From: Paenibacillus sp. Marseille-Q4541
Lineage (GTDB): Bacteria; Bacillota; Bacilli; Paenibacillales; Paenibacillaceae
DNA length: 64,000 nt
Assembly: GCF_018310695.1 (NCBI RefSeq)
Contig: NZ_JAGXCY010000004.1
Span: 62,001 to 126,000, forward strand
Direction of reading: 5' to 3'
Below are positions 50,802 through 60,503 of this stretch, piece after piece (position 1 is the stretch's first letter; every line of letters begins with the position of its first letter). The notes under the pieces are model-generated. The model saw nothing but the letters and a program-made list of their open reading frames with translations. It was not told the origin of the DNA and ran no database searches. The translations under genes were made by a program, and so were the position numbers.

Positions 50802-51202
50802 ACGTATTCCTCCAATGATACCGCCAGTGACGCCTTCAGCAGATTCCCGTCTCGGTCAATTCGTTCCCATGCTTGCCCTAGGTTCAAGATTTTCCACTTC
50901 CCTTGACCTAGACCTTTTCCACCAATCTGCAAAAGGAGCACCTTCCCCTCCGTCTGATATTTAAGGAGTTTTTCCATCTCAACACGGGGATTCATACCAA
51001 GATTCACATCAAAACTCATCGTGAAAGTAATCGTATCAAGCCCCGGGCCTAGAAATTGGCTACGGGGCTTCTGAAGGTGGATATCATTATTTCCCCAACG
51101 GGCTGTTGAATCTCGTTGGAAATCTTGGAACGTCCGTACCTTTCTCGGAGTTTTAAACGACGAAATAAATACGATATCCCCTAACGCACCAAGTCCAATC
51201 AT
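50798..51202 (-). CDS. P2 gpU-like tail protein
   Basis: 134 residues: GLGALGDIVFISSFKTPRKV, WGNNDIHLQKPRSQFLGPGL and a LAVSLEEYV end, as in gpU. Involved in tail completion. Located between the V and W genes, as part of a reordered P2-type cluster. Confidence 0.8.
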   Translation of the reverse strand: MIGLGALGDIVFISSFKTPRKVRTFQDFQRDSTARWGNNDIHLQKPRSQFLGPGLDTITFTMSFDVNLGMNPRVEMEKLLKYQTEGKVLLLQIGGKGLGQGKWKILNLGQAWERIDRDGNLLKASLAVSLEEYV

Positions 51203-51630
51203 AAAATCTCACCACCTCGTTTAACAGTTCCGCTAACGTCCAAGTTACCTTTTACCGTCACGTCACCATCTATCATTACTCCGCCGGTTGCCTTGACTAT
51301 CAACTTTTTAGTGGATCGGTCATAGTAAACATTAGAGCCATCCTCATACCAGATACCTCGCTGATCGGGAGTTCCAGGTGGATCATCGTCATCGATGACA
51401 CCAAGGCAGATACCCTCAGATAAGCCATTTGCCAAAAATAAGCATGCCACTTCTTGCCCAGGTTCAGGCAGATCATTACCTCGTGCCCATCCTCCTCGGC
51501 TAAGCACTGGCAGATCACCAGACACCATATCCTCTCTATCTCCAAAGGTAACCGTTATTGTCCCTGACTCCGGATCTGAGGTGGAGCATAACCCGATTCG
51601 AAATATATTCCATAAAGCACTTGCAGACAT
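51199..51630 (-). CDS. baseplate assembly protein V (spike)
   Basis: 143 residues from ATG 51630. SGDLPVLSRGGWARGNDLPE and ACLFLANGLSEGICLGVIDD are OB-fold hub signatures; the C-terminal VTVKGNLDVSGTV forms the beta-helix. It is the membrane-piercing spike. Confidence 0.87.
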   Translation of the reverse strand: MSASALWNIFRIGLCSTSDPESGTITVTFGDREDMVSGDLPVLSRGGWARGNDLPEPGQEVACLFLANGLSEGICLGVIDDDDPPGTPDQRGIWYEDGSNVYYDRSTKKLIVKATGGVMIDGDVTVKGNLDVSGTVKRGGEIL

Positions 51631-51632
51631 AC

Positions 51633-52754
51633 TTACCACCCCAGAACCTTACGTATTTGTATTTCCGTCTCATAAGGCGTTGTGCCGAGTCTATGAGTAG
51701 CACTAACAACGATGTACTTCCCATTGAACCGACCAAACCCTTTTGCATTAATCGTTATACCAGCAGCAAATCGTATGTCACCGTCAAGTGAAAATGATGC
51801 TAGTCCAGATTTCTTGTTCTGTTCCCTCAGTCTGTTCTTCGCTAATCGGTTTGCTTCTGCTACTGTTTCTACTCGCTCATTAATGCGAAGCACAGGAAGA
51901 CCCGTCGCATTTGGCAAGCTGTATTCTCCAGTAATCACTTTAGTTGTAGACTGTGTGTTAGTAGCTGCTTTAATCGTTGCAGGCTTATCATCCTTGCTCT
52001 TATCTTTTTCCTTCTTCTTTGCTTTCTTAGCTGAAGCCGGTGGTCGATAAGTGACAACACATTTCCCATACGCTGTTGTTGTGCTACTCTCACTAAAACT
52101 GTAGTTAAGGATATTGCTTTTACCTTTGACAATATCAATAACAGCAGGTTTTTTTTCATATTCAGCCTCATCAAACAGGACCAAACTGCCTCCTGAAATC
52201 TTGACGGCTATACCTTCGTCTTTTGCTTTATCCACCAAAAACGAAAAGTCCGTTTGGTCACTCTGATCCAAACGTTCATATGTGGGGTTCGCTACTGCGG
52301 AGTAAACTAATTTCAGCTTTGCACGACCTGCAATGTCCTGGGCTATCGTTTTTAATTTAACCTTCTCCCAAGACTTTGTACGATTCTCCTGCTTGGCCTG
52401 TGCACCGCCAAGTGGCAAAGCTAGTGCCTGGATCATCACCTTGTCAGGAGGACCGTCAATATCAATAGAATCAACTTCAAATGATCCACACGGTAGCTTG
52501 GCTTTCTCTCCTGGTTTATCCCAATTGACGACTGTGATCTCCGCAATGAGCTTATCGCCAAATTTCGGCTTCCAGGTGTCTTGCCAGTTTGCTTCTCTAT
52601 CATCCAGAGTCACAGAAATACTGTCCTGATCCCCTGGAGCAGAATCCTCATAAGTAAAATCCATCAGATACTTACTTAGGTACTCTGTACCCATCTCTTT
52701 ACCGTTGTACTTGAGCATAAGATATGCATGACGACCGTCCTCTACCGTTTTCAT
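51633..52754 (-). CDS. late control protein D (tail hub)
   Basis: 373 residues. KFGDKLIAEITVVNW, SFLVDKAKDEGIAVKISGGS and a C-terminal KYIVVSATHRLGTTPYETEI match the gpD/gp27 hub family. A basic insertion (KKAKKKEKDKSKDD) is unusual. Caps the tail tube. Confidence 0.88.
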   Translation of the reverse strand: MKTVEDGRHAYLMLKYNGKEMGTEYLSKYLMDFTYEDSAPGDQDSISVTLDDREANWQDTWKPKFGDKLIAEITVVNWDKPGEKAKLPCGSFEVDSIDIDGPPDKVMIQALALPLGGAQAKQENRTKSWEKVKLKTIAQDIAGRAKLKLVYSAVANPTYERLDQSDQTDFSFLVDKAKDEGIAVKISGGSLVLFDEAEYEKKPAVIDIVKGKSNILNYSFSESSTTTAYGKCVVTYRPPASAKKAKKKEKDKSKDDKPATIKAATNTQSTTKVITGEYSLPNATGLPVLRINERVETVAEANRLAKNRLREQNKKSGLASFSLDGDIRFAAGITINAKGFGRFNGKYIVVSATHRLGTTPYETEIQIRKVLGW

Positions 52755-52966
52755 TGCTCACCATCCTCTAACCGCCAAGGTGGAAGAGTAGAAGCTGTAG
52801 AAATAGGTATATCAGGGACATTAAGAGTTACTCCTGCGGGGAATATCACTACCTCAGCATGATCAGGATTAGCATCAATGAGCGGAACCATGAAAGATTC
52901 TTTTCCAGAAATAGAAAAGGCGATACCATCCCAAGTATCGCCCTGAATTGTTCTATAATTTTTCAT
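52751..52966 (-). CDS. tail protein X (LysM-like)
   Basis: 71 residues with IQGDTWDGIAFSISGKESF and FPAGVTLNVPDIP, the short gpX/LysM fold. Overlaps neighbours by a few bases. Baseplate component. Confidence 0.88.
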   Translation of the reverse strand: MKNYRTIQGDTWDGIAFSISGKESFMVPLIDANPDHAEVVIFPAGVTLNVPDIPISTASTLPPWRLEDGEQ

Positions 52967-55842
52967 TATGCCAAACTCACCCTTTGTTGTTGACGTTTAT
53001 ATGCTTCGAACTGCTGTTTAAAATCTGCTCTGTTGCGGTTATCCATTTCTTTAATCGCTTCGACATCGGCGTTTCCTTTAATGACGTATTGAGGGTTATA
53101 TATAAAGTCTCCACCGCCAGCCGATCCAGAATCAATTCCGAGCATACGACCTGTCATAGCATGCAAGTCCCGTGACCGCTGATCGTTTCGAATCGGTATA
53201 GCCATTTCTGGTCCAGCTTCACCGAAAATGGATGGTTGGTTAGCATAACCACCATCTGCATATTGAGGCAATTCAAAAGTCTTTGGTTGTTTCATGTTGC
53301 TCAAAGGAGTACCAATCTGACGCCATAATACATCAATATTAATCTGTTTATCTGTAGGGAGAAGATTCATTTCTTGATGCAGAGCAGATACATCTTGCAT
53401 AGCCCGTTCGAAACGTTGTTGCTCCGCCTGAGAGAGAGTAGAATACTTACCTGCTTGTTTTTCCAAATCCGCACCGTAATCAAGTTCAATAAGATTGAGC
53501 TGAGCTTGGTATAAATCCTCGTAACTACTCTTGGCCGTCCCTAACTCTTCCATTTTTGCAATATAAGCATCAAGCGTGCTAATTCTCTCATTCGTAAGAT
53601 CCTCAATATTGCTATCTAAGGAATTCAAGTGAGTAATATTTTCGTAAACAAAACCTACTGTTTCTCCGACTTCATCTGCCTTTTGTCTGAGAGCTTCAAG
53701 CTTCGCAGAGCGATCTTCAGATTCACCAGATTGCATAATTTTCTCAAACTGAGCTTGGTACTCTTTAAGAGCAGGTAAAGCCGTATCTAAAGCTTGTTTT
53801 TGTTCCTGCAAGTCTGCGGTTTGCTTTTCGAGTGAAGTAATTTCATTTTCAAGCTTTGGAAGTTTCTTCTGCCCTTCCGCAACTTCCTTTTCCATTCGTA
53901 ATTTCGCAAGTTCGAGTTCTGCGTCAGATTCCTGTTTTAAAAGTCCGACCTTTTCTCTAACCTTTCCGTTCTCAATATCGTACTGGGTTATTGTTTCAGG
54001 ATAAAGGTCTTGAAGCTTTGCAGTAACCTCTGCGAGTTTCTCCTTTTGAACGACGAGTTCATGAGAATTTCCACTGCTGTTCTCAATTGCATCACTTAGA
54101 TTATTGTATGTCCAAACCAGATCATTAGTTTGCTGAGCCTTCTCAGTAGCTTGATCATACTGAGCTGAAACCTCGCTCAGTTCAGCCCCCATATTTATCA
54201 GAGACTGGCGAGCCATATCTTGATGTTTTTTATATGCCATAACTCCAAGTGAGAGAGCACCGACTGCGCCTACAGCCAAACCGACTGGGTTTGTCATCAA
54301 TCCTATTGCGCCGCTAAATTTACTCACGCCATTTGTTGTATCAAATACAGCCTTTCCCACTTTGCCAAAGTCCTTGGCGATACCCACAGTGTTTTTTGCG
54401 AGTATAGCAGCTGGAACCGCAAGTCCTATTGTTTTGATCACGTCTTTATTGTCTTTTGCCCATGCTGTCATATCTTTCAGTACAGGCATAAGATCCTCAC
54501 CGATCGGAACAATTAACTCATCCATTAACTCTCGGCCTAAGACCTTTAAATCGTGGGTGAGATTGTCATACTTTACAGCTGCCATCTCTTCCATCGTTTC
54601 CTTGGTCATATCAAACTGGCTTTGTGTAGAACCAAGGGCAGCAACTACCTCTTTCTCAAGGTCTTCCCACTGTGTACCAAAGAGCTCAACACCGATCATA
54701 TTTCGATAAACGGTGTCGTCAATACTGTTTAATTCCGTGATAACATCTTGCATTACATCTTTACCTTTGACCGCCCCAGTACTCAGTTGGTCCAGGATGC
54801 TAAATCCGTCACCCATAATTCCGGAGAGAGCAGTAAAAGTTTTCTCTGCTTTCTTGCCACCCTTTTGGAGATTCTCAACCATTTCTTTGGCTGTATCTGC
54901 TGATACGTGTTTAAGTAGCTCCATATATTGGGCTGATTTTGTTCCACCTTTGGTTAGAGCAGCGGTGAAATCTTCGATACCTTCAGGAGCAAATAAGGCT
55001 GCTAACGCATCACTTGTCTTCTCACTGCCATCTTGGATTCGGATATTAAATTCTTTAACTAGATCCCCGACTTTGTCCAGGTTCCAAGCTCCTGCTTCAA
55101 GACCCGCATTAAATGTATCGAACATTTCATTTGCGGAGTAACCGAGTGCGGCAAATTGAGGCGCGTATTCATTCGCAGAATCGAGCAATTCTCCCGATTT
55201 ATCTAAACCATTTTGAGCACCTTGAGCTAGGAGGTTCATCGACTCTTCAGATGTGATTCCAAACTGCCGCATCATCGTGTCCGAAGCCTTAACGGATTCA
55301 GGAATATCAAAGCGGAAAACATCTTGGAGAACGATCGCGTTTCTGGTGGTAGTCTCCAATTCATCTCCCTGCTGCTTGGTTACATTCCGAGCAATGACGA
55401 GAGCATCTGTGAGGTCCGTTACACCCTCTCCAAGTCCTTCACGATACAAAGATTGGGAGATATCTTGAAGGCCCTCTAATTCGGCTCCTATGGCTCCTGT
55501 TGCCGCTCCCAACTGACCAGATTGTGCGTCGAGTTGACCAATGGTGCTGACCATCTCCCCAAGCGATCCAGTTACTTGCTCAATAATGGCGTAAGCCCCT
55601 GTGAACTGGAGTGTTCGTTCGAAAACTTGACCGAACTCTCTAACATCCTCGCGGAGCTCATCAAAGGCTCCTCCAGCCTGTCCAGCTTCACGGCTGAGTC
55701 GATCAAAACTCTTTGTCTTTCCAAGCATCCCTAAATCTTTTTCGAGCCCCGTAACATCCTTGCTGAGATTATCAAAGGTTCTCGTTAGTCGAGGGTCGAT
55801 ATCACCATTTAATTCAAATGACACTTCATACTTTTTTGGCAT
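52966..55842 (-). CDS. tail tape measure protein
   Basis: 958 residues. Early half carries the TP901-type core with phage tail features (FAPEGIEDFTAALTKGGTKS, VELFGTQWEDLEKEVVAALG). A hydrophobic region near residues 515-545 (IGLMTNPVGLAVGAVGALSL) is followed by long coiled coils and a GDFIYNPQYVIKGN end. It sets tail length and is ejected before DNA. ATG 55842 follows the frameshifted E' stop by a few bases. Confidence 0.93.
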   Translation of the reverse strand: MPKKYEVSFELNGDIDPRLTRTFDNLSKDVTGLEKDLGMLGKTKSFDRLSREAGQAGGAFDELREDVREFGQVFERTLQFTGAYAIIEQVTGSLGEMVSTIGQLDAQSGQLGAATGAIGAELEGLQDISQSLYREGLGEGVTDLTDALVIARNVTKQQGDELETTTRNAIVLQDVFRFDIPESVKASDTMMRQFGITSEESMNLLAQGAQNGLDKSGELLDSANEYAPQFAALGYSANEMFDTFNAGLEAGAWNLDKVGDLVKEFNIRIQDGSEKTSDALAALFAPEGIEDFTAALTKGGTKSAQYMELLKHVSADTAKEMVENLQKGGKKAEKTFTALSGIMGDGFSILDQLSTGAVKGKDVMQDVITELNSIDDTVYRNMIGVELFGTQWEDLEKEVVAALGSTQSQFDMTKETMEEMAAVKYDNLTHDLKVLGRELMDELIVPIGEDLMPVLKDMTAWAKDNKDVIKTIGLAVPAAILAKNTVGIAKDFGKVGKAVFDTTNGVSKFSGAIGLMTNPVGLAVGAVGALSLGVMAYKKHQDMARQSLINMGAELSEVSAQYDQATEKAQQTNDLVWTYNNLSDAIENSSGNSHELVVQKEKLAEVTAKLQDLYPETITQYDIENGKVREKVGLLKQESDAELELAKLRMEKEVAEGQKKLPKLENEITSLEKQTADLQEQKQALDTALPALKEYQAQFEKIMQSGESEDRSAKLEALRQKADEVGETVGFVYENITHLNSLDSNIEDLTNERISTLDAYIAKMEELGTAKSSYEDLYQAQLNLIELDYGADLEKQAGKYSTLSQAEQQRFERAMQDVSALHQEMNLLPTDKQINIDVLWRQIGTPLSNMKQPKTFELPQYADGGYANQPSIFGEAGPEMAIPIRNDQRSRDLHAMTGRMLGIDSGSAGGGDFIYNPQYVIKGNADVEAIKEMDNRNRADFKQQFEAYKRQQQRVSLA

Positions 55843-55845
55843 AAT

Positions 55846-56363
55846 CTAACCCCCTTCCTTCCGAGCTTTATCTTCGGTGTAAACTTCATCTAAAGCAGCA
55901 TCCCACTCGTACAATGTCCAGATCGGTCGACTCATAAAATAAGAAACATCTCCCTCGATATGTCGTGACAACCTTATCGAGATCTTCATAACTTTACGAA
56001 TGGGATTATCAGCTAAACCAGACCGGTCAAAAAATCTTTTGCAGCACCTGTCACTTTCAAAAAGTCACGCGCTGGGAGCTTTTTAAGCATGAACGGGCTC
56101 ACTCCAGCAGCCTTAGCAGCAGTCACTGCATGATAAGCCGGATGTTCATTTTTGAACTTAACAAATACATTTTTCTGACCAATGACAAAATCCATAAAAT
56201 CAGACTCGATTTCCATAATGCTGTCCCCAGAAAGACGTTCAAAATCGAGTACCAGTTCTTTATATTCCTGATCTTCCCAAGTAAAAGGCCGAGACAGCTT
56301 AATCACCGTCCCGGCCTTCTTGATTTCTTCTAAATTTTCTGTGCTAACCACTTTATCGCTCAT
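55846..56363 (-). CDS. tail assembly chaperone E+E' made by -1 frameshift
   Basis: Read in the 0 frame from ATG 56363 to the heptamer T-TTT-TTG (minus strand 56034-56028), then in the -1 frame from 56028 to TAG at 55846. The product would have 112 + 60 = 172 residues. The extension (NPIRKVMKISIRLSRHIEGD, then MSRPIWTLYEWDAALDEVYT) looks like a real protein. P2 uses the same TTTTTTG heptamer in its E gene. Frame and heptamer phase were checked base by base. Confidence 0.8.
56013..56363 (-). CDS. tail assembly chaperone E (unshifted product)
   Basis: 116 residues, ATG with AAAGGAGG. LSRPFTWEDQEYKELVLDFE and KKLPARDFLKVTGAAKDFLT match the gpE/gp41 chaperone family. Lies between tube and tape measure genes, as in P2. 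It terminates at TAG 12 bases beyond the slippery site. Confidence 0.85.
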   Translation of the reverse strand: MSDKVVSTENLEEIKKAGTVIKLSRPFTWEDQEYKELVLDFERLSGDSIMEIESDFMDFVIGQKNVFVKFKNEHPAYHAVTAAKAAGVSPFMLKKLPARDFLKVTGAAKDFLTGLV

Positions 56364-56381
56364 ATTGTTATCCTCCTTTTA

Positions 56382-56906
56382 TTAAGCCAATCCAAGGGCT
56401 TTCCTTACATCAGCAAGCATGTCTTGTCCATTCAGGCGGTATATATAATTAAACCTATCGAATTCCAGAGCTGCTTGACCATCGAGGAAGATTTTGATGT
56501 AAATAACCTCGATATTGTTAGTCGAGTCAGTTGTGGCGTTTTGTGCCAAGGTTCCTAGATCTACGCCCTTACTCATACCCCGAACTACGACTTTAATCGG
56601 TGTGTACACTGTTGCTGTTTTGGCATTATCCCATCCACTAAAAGCACCTCGGACTTCCAGACCAGCAGAAGAGCCCATTAGACTAAACATATCTTTATCA
56701 ATGGTTCTCCAAGTAATCCCGAGTTCCATTGATTCAAAATGGCCTTCAGCTGGAACATCAACTGTACCAAGAATACCTGCTCCTGATACGGAATCCGTCA
56801 TGAGAGTCAGCGAGGGAAGTGTAAGATCAACCACTGCAAAACTGTTGTTACTTCCCTCTTTAAATACGTTCATACCTGATAATTTAATTGGAATTTTGTT
56901 AGTCAT
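56382..56906 (-). CDS. major tail tube protein (FII)
   Basis: 174 residues. IPIKLSGMNVFKEGSNNSFA, GHFESMELGITWRTIDKDMF and DGQAALEFDRFNYIYRLNGQ are tube family segments. Polymerises inside the sheath. Confidence 0.9.
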   Translation of the reverse strand: MTNKIPIKLSGMNVFKEGSNNSFAVVDLTLPSLTLMTDSVSGAGILGTVDVPAEGHFESMELGITWRTIDKDMFSLMGSSAGLEVRGAFSGWDNAKTATVYTPIKVVVRGMSKGVDLGTLAQNATTDSTNNIEVIYIKIFLDGQAALEFDRFNYIYRLNGQDMLADVRKALGLA

Positions 56907-56919
56907 GCATGAAACCTCC

Positions 56920-58359
56920 TTAAGCCGCCGTTAAAGCAGCCAGATATGATGTGTCGTATGCAAAGATAAATTCAATGGCCTGAGCTACAGAAGGTGGAGT
57001 TATAAAGATGCGGTACACCATCTTGCCGTTTCCGAGTTGATCCGTTGGATTGTCTGACTCACGAAACTCTACACGACCACCGAGTAAGTATCCAGATCCC
57101 ACTAGACCGTTCAGCCATACGTTTGAGTCATCAGCGATAGACTCGATTAGACGCAGGTTTAAAGGATTGTCCACACGTTGCCAGTGTCTCAACACCAGCT
57201 GATTCTTGATATGACTCATCATCCTGCGTACAGGGATAAAAGTTCGCTGGGCATCCTTATATTCTGGATAGGCTCCCGTACGATTGCCCCATGCTTTAAA
57301 TTCTCCAGTCCAACGTACTGCCGTAACAATGCCATTTTCATTCAATACATTCGCTTGATCAAAAGGGATCCTTACCGGAGTTCCATCGGCGTAGACTAAT
57401 CCATCTGCAACAATGGGTTGATTCGATGGGGTTTGAAACGGAAACCCTTCGTTACGCTGATCTGTGGCGACCATAGCAGTAGCAACTAGCGTAGACATGT
57501 GATAAACACGCCCTTTGTAAGTTGCCATTGGATAAGTATTAGTCTGCAAATGGCTGGTATAGCCGTTCTCTTCTTTCCACTGCACGACATCAATATACTT
57601 TTGACTTGCATCAAGATCGGTAATCGCATGAGCTTCAAAGAGACCGTTGATGCTCTGAGCTTTTGCCACCATAACAGCAGCTACAACAGGATTATCAGAG
57701 TGTCCTGGCGCTAGGATAAGATCAGGAACGAATGATGTCTCGGAAAATACATCTTCGATCAGCTCCATACCCGTTCTGGTTCCTGATTGCGAGTCAGACC
57801 CACCGATAATCCGTGCAGCATTAACTACAGAAGGTTTCAGAGTTTTGTATCCGACTTGCAGAGAACTAGTGCCTACCGGAATAGTACCGCCGCTCACGAT
57901 AGATATGACAAGTTCGCCAGCGTCGTTAAATGTAAGAGCGAAGTCCTTGCCTAGTGCATAGGTTTTCGTGCTATCAGCGACAGTAACAGAATCTTTCAAA
58001 ACTCCCTTTTTGTTAATCGTGTGCATGCCATCAGCAATCACCGCTGCAGCTGGAGCTGTTACTTCTACGTCTGTAGTATCCAGCACGTTAACAAATGCCA
58101 CAGGTCCTTGCTCAGAATCCACGAAATGGGCATAAGCTGCTTCACAGAGCGTGTATGATTTCCAGTTATCGGAGTAGCCAAGTTTACGTTTAAAGTCGTC
58201 AAAATTAGCAACCAAAACAACACTATTTACTGCTGCGGCAGGATTATCTGCGAGATTTATCGGCGCTGTGCCAAAGTAAACAGGCAAGGTATTTGATTGT
58301 TGCACTGCCTTCTTTGGTTCAAAGACCTCGGTTGCTTTTACGCCATGAAATTCAGTCAT
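56920..58359 (-). CDS. tail sheath protein (FI)
   Basis: 479 residues. N-terminal FHGVKATEVFEP and PVYFGTAPINLADNPAAAVN, C-terminal RVEFRESDNPTDQLGNGKMV and YRIFITPPSVAQAIEFIFAY are typical contractile sheath segments. Defines the phage as a myovirus. Confidence 0.95.
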   Translation of the reverse strand: MTEFHGVKATEVFEPKKAVQQSNTLPVYFGTAPINLADNPAAAVNSVVLVANFDDFKRKLGYSDNWKSYTLCEAAYAHFVDSEQGPVAFVNVLDTTDVEVTAPAAAVIADGMHTINKKGVLKDSVTVADSTKTYALGKDFALTFNDAGELVISIVSGGTIPVGTSSLQVGYKTLKPSVVNAARIIGGSDSQSGTRTGMELIEDVFSETSFVPDLILAPGHSDNPVVAAVMVAKAQSINGLFEAHAITDLDASQKYIDVVQWKEENGYTSHLQTNTYPMATYKGRVYHMSTLVATAMVATDQRNEGFPFQTPSNQPIVADGLVYADGTPVRIPFDQANVLNENGIVTAVRWTGEFKAWGNRTGAYPEYKDAQRTFIPVRRMMSHIKNQLVLRHWQRVDNPLNLRLIESIADDSNVWLNGLVGSGYLLGGRVEFRESDNPTDQLGNGKMVYRIFITPPSVAQAIEFIFAYDTSYLAALTAA

Positions 58360-58361
58360 GG

Positions 58362-58682
58362 TTAAACTCCTTTCAGTGACATGAGAGCGGTATTTAATGC
58401 CGTCCCCGTCTGTTTGATTTGTTTTAAAGACTCTTGTAGCTGATCAACTGGCACAAACAACAATTTGAACAGAGGATACTCATCATACAGAACCTTGTAA
58501 TACGATGGGTGCCCACCAATAAACACATTGTTAGTCCGGATCCCGACACCATTTTTCCTGATCGATGGACCAATATAAATAAGCTGTTCGGGTTCTGTTG
58601 TCGTCTCGTCAGTCGTCGTCAATTCTTCGAGTGACTGGACCTCTTCTTGATTCTTCAGTTCTTTCTTCTTACTAATAGCCAT
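58362..58682 (-). CDS. hypothetical head-tail region protein
   Basis: 106 residues: a charged Glu/Thr-rich N-terminus, then IYIGPSIRKNGVGIRTNNVF and a LKQIKQTGTALNTALM helix. The gene overlaps the next by 11 bp. Family not recognised, but a protein of this kind often precedes sheath genes. Confidence 0.65.
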   Translation of the reverse strand: MAISKKKELKNQEEVQSLEELTTTDETTTEPEQLIYIGPSIRKNGVGIRTNNVFIGGHPSYYKVLYDEYPLFKLLFVPVDQLQESLKQIKQTGTALNTALMSLKGV

Positions 58683-59187
58683 GCTCCCAAACCTCCTGTA
58701 CTATAGATGGCATTTCCCATGCCGTAGACATGTAGCCGGTCCAAAAAGGATCCGCTTGCTCTTCGTTAAATCCGTATGAGAGCGGCCGTGTTAAACGTGC
58801 CGGCCATCCGTTATAGGTATCACGCAAAAAAGCAGTCCTGACATGCTCCATCAGATGCAAAACATCCATGTAGCCATCGGAACCACTTCCCTCGCAACCA
58901 AATATAAAATCCATGTTCATCGTACGATACCCATCCTCGTTATCCTCTGCCGGAGCAGTAAAGATAATAATGATAAAGGGCCATCGCTCATCTTTCTCAT
59001 CCTCAATCGTTGTATCTGCTGGCTTAATATCAGTCTCAAAGGTCTGATCCTCATACTCAGGTGTAGCTCTTGCAGGAAGATCGACCATATAAATATTTGG
59101 AGCCAGTCTGTCTGGTCCTAAAAACATATCTTTGGTGATGTCCTGCAAAAACACTTGAAGCTTATTCATTAATACCGTAGGAGTCAC
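58672..59187 (-). CDS. tail completion/terminator protein
   Basis: 171 residues. Beta-rich, with FIIIIFTAPAEDNEDGYRTM and VLHLMEHVRTAFLRD. Position after the minor tail Z gene and before sheath fits a tail terminator; family membership is inferred. Confidence 0.65.
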   Translation of the reverse strand: MTPTVLMNKLQVFLQDITKDMFLGPDRLAPNIYMVDLPARATPEYEDQTFETDIKPADTTIEDEKDERWPFIIIIFTAPAEDNEDGYRTMNMDFIFGCEGSGSDGYMDVLHLMEHVRTAFLRDTYNGWPARLTRPLSYGFNEEQADPFWTGYMSTAWEMPSIVQEVWEHGY

Positions 59188-59750
59188 ATCTTCAGCCTCC
59201 CTAACGCACGATCCAATTCATGCGGTACTCTCTTTTGCATTTCTTCTCCATACGTTTGCTGGATATGTTCGCGAACCTCTTCATTACCAACCATTGACGG
59301 TACAGCAGGACCACGAAGTTCATTAATCGGCAATCGTTTCTTACTCGTACGCATAAACACTCCAAGGTGAGTTCCTGCAGTAGCGATAAATGCACCTGGA
59401 ATAGGTTTCTTCATTCCAGATCTGTGTACTGCTGCCTTCAGCACTTTGGGAGCTCGTTTGAGTCTACGCTTAGGAGCAACAGCAAAGTTAATCAAAGGTA
59501 TCGAGTGACCCTTTGATGTAATAACAGATTGCAGAGCATTTCCTGTTGCCTTTCTAATGCTAAGCGTCTGAACTACTTCCTTTTGCTTGATCACATATTT
59601 CTCACGGACCTTACGACCAGCCTCAGTCTTCGAGCGTTGAGTAGCCCTGTTAATACTAGACAAGACTGCTTGACGTACAGCCTTGTCCATTTGCTTTAAC
59701 GACCGATTCGCAGCTTTAAGATTATGTTTTACATCGATAAGATTGCTCAT
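59184..59750 (-). CDS. minor tail protein Z-like
   Basis: 188 residues, basic. QAVLSSINRATQRSKTEAGR, KVREKYVIKQKEVVQTLSIR and HLGVFMRTSKKRLPINELRG follow the lambda gpZ/GPZ pattern. Needed for tail completion and head-tail joining. Confidence 0.82.
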   Translation of the reverse strand: MSNLIDVKHNLKAANRSLKQMDKAVRQAVLSSINRATQRSKTEAGRKVREKYVIKQKEVVQTLSIRKATGNALQSVITSKGHSIPLINFAVAPKRRLKRAPKVLKAAVHRSGMKKPIPGAFIATAGTHLGVFMRTSKKRLPINELRGPAVPSMVGNEEVREHIQQTYGEEMQKRVPHELDRALGRLKM

Positions 59751-60106
59751 GGCTGTTTTCCGCCGTTAGCCTGTAAGACGATCTTTAGGATCCCTGTATC
59801 GTTCGATACTCCCATCACTCGATATTGCATCAAATCTAAATAAAAGTTCTGGTCCACCCGTGGGGTATACACCAGAACTTTCGGATCGACATGAACGATT
59901 GCATTATGAGCAGAAACACCTTCAGTACTTGGAATTGGTCGGCCATCTAGAGTGAATTTCTCCACAATCATATTAAGTAGCCGATCCTTCTGCCCTGTCT
60001 TTTTATCATTATTTGTGTAAGTTGTAACCGTGTGAATCTCGGCAAACTCATTCGGGTTCATGAAGACGGACTGAATATCTTTCTCCATTTGCTCTTTCAG
60101 GTTCAA
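59747..60106 (-). CDS. head-tail joining protein, lambda FII-like
   Basis: 119 residues with DIQSVFMNPNEFAEIHTVTT and PKVLVYTPRVDQNFYLDLMQ, as in the FII/phage_attach family. Overlaps the Z-like gene by 4 bp. Confidence 0.75.
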   Translation of the reverse strand: MNLKEQMEKDIQSVFMNPNEFAEIHTVTTYTNNDKKTGQKDRLLNMIVEKFTLDGRPIPSTEGVSAHNAIVHVDPKVLVYTPRVDQNFYLDLMQYRVMGVSNDTGILKIVLQANGGKQP

Positions 60107-60134
60107 GAAAACTCACCACTCTTCACAGATAAGA

Positions 60135-60491
60135 TTATTGATCCTCGGATTCGTACCATTTCTTGTATTGTTCAATTCTTTCTGCTTCTTTGCCAGCAGG
60201 TTCAATACCAAGCAATTGAAGCTCATCTTTTTGCTCCTGGGCATTAAGTTTCTCAAATTCTTCAGTAGTTAAGGCAACACTGTCATCGTCTAAATCTTCA
60301 GGCAGAATTTTGCCTTCGCTAAGATCATGAAGTGAGTCCGCTTTTACCTCAAGAATTTCTTGATCAACTTCAATACCATCTTTTAATACAACCAGGCGCT
60401 TTGCTTCTTCATCAGAAAGGCCAGTGAGTTTATCACCAGCCCCGTACATTTTTCCATTATGCAAAATTTTGTTAATCGCTTTAATGTCCAT
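60135..60491 (-). CDS. small acidic head protein (DUF7210-like)
   Basis: 118 residues from ATG 60491, seven bases after AAGGAGG; an ATG two codons earlier is too close. DIKAINKILHNGKMYGAGD and LTGLSDEEAKRLVVLKDG recall small head genes found after the capsid gene. The C-terminus is acidic. Role uncertain. Confidence 0.68.
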   Translation of the reverse strand: MDIKAINKILHNGKMYGAGDKLTGLSDEEAKRLVVLKDGIEVDQEILEVKADSLHDLSEGKILPEDLDDDSVALTTEEFEKLNAQEQKDELQLLGIEPAGKEAERIEQYKKWYESEDQ

Positions 60492-60503
60492 GATCATTCC
60501 TCC

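Noticed and set aside
54713..55141. 142-codon plus-strand ORF within the tape measure gene
   Set aside because: Antisense to the tape measure protein; low-complexity serine-rich translation typical of shadow frames.
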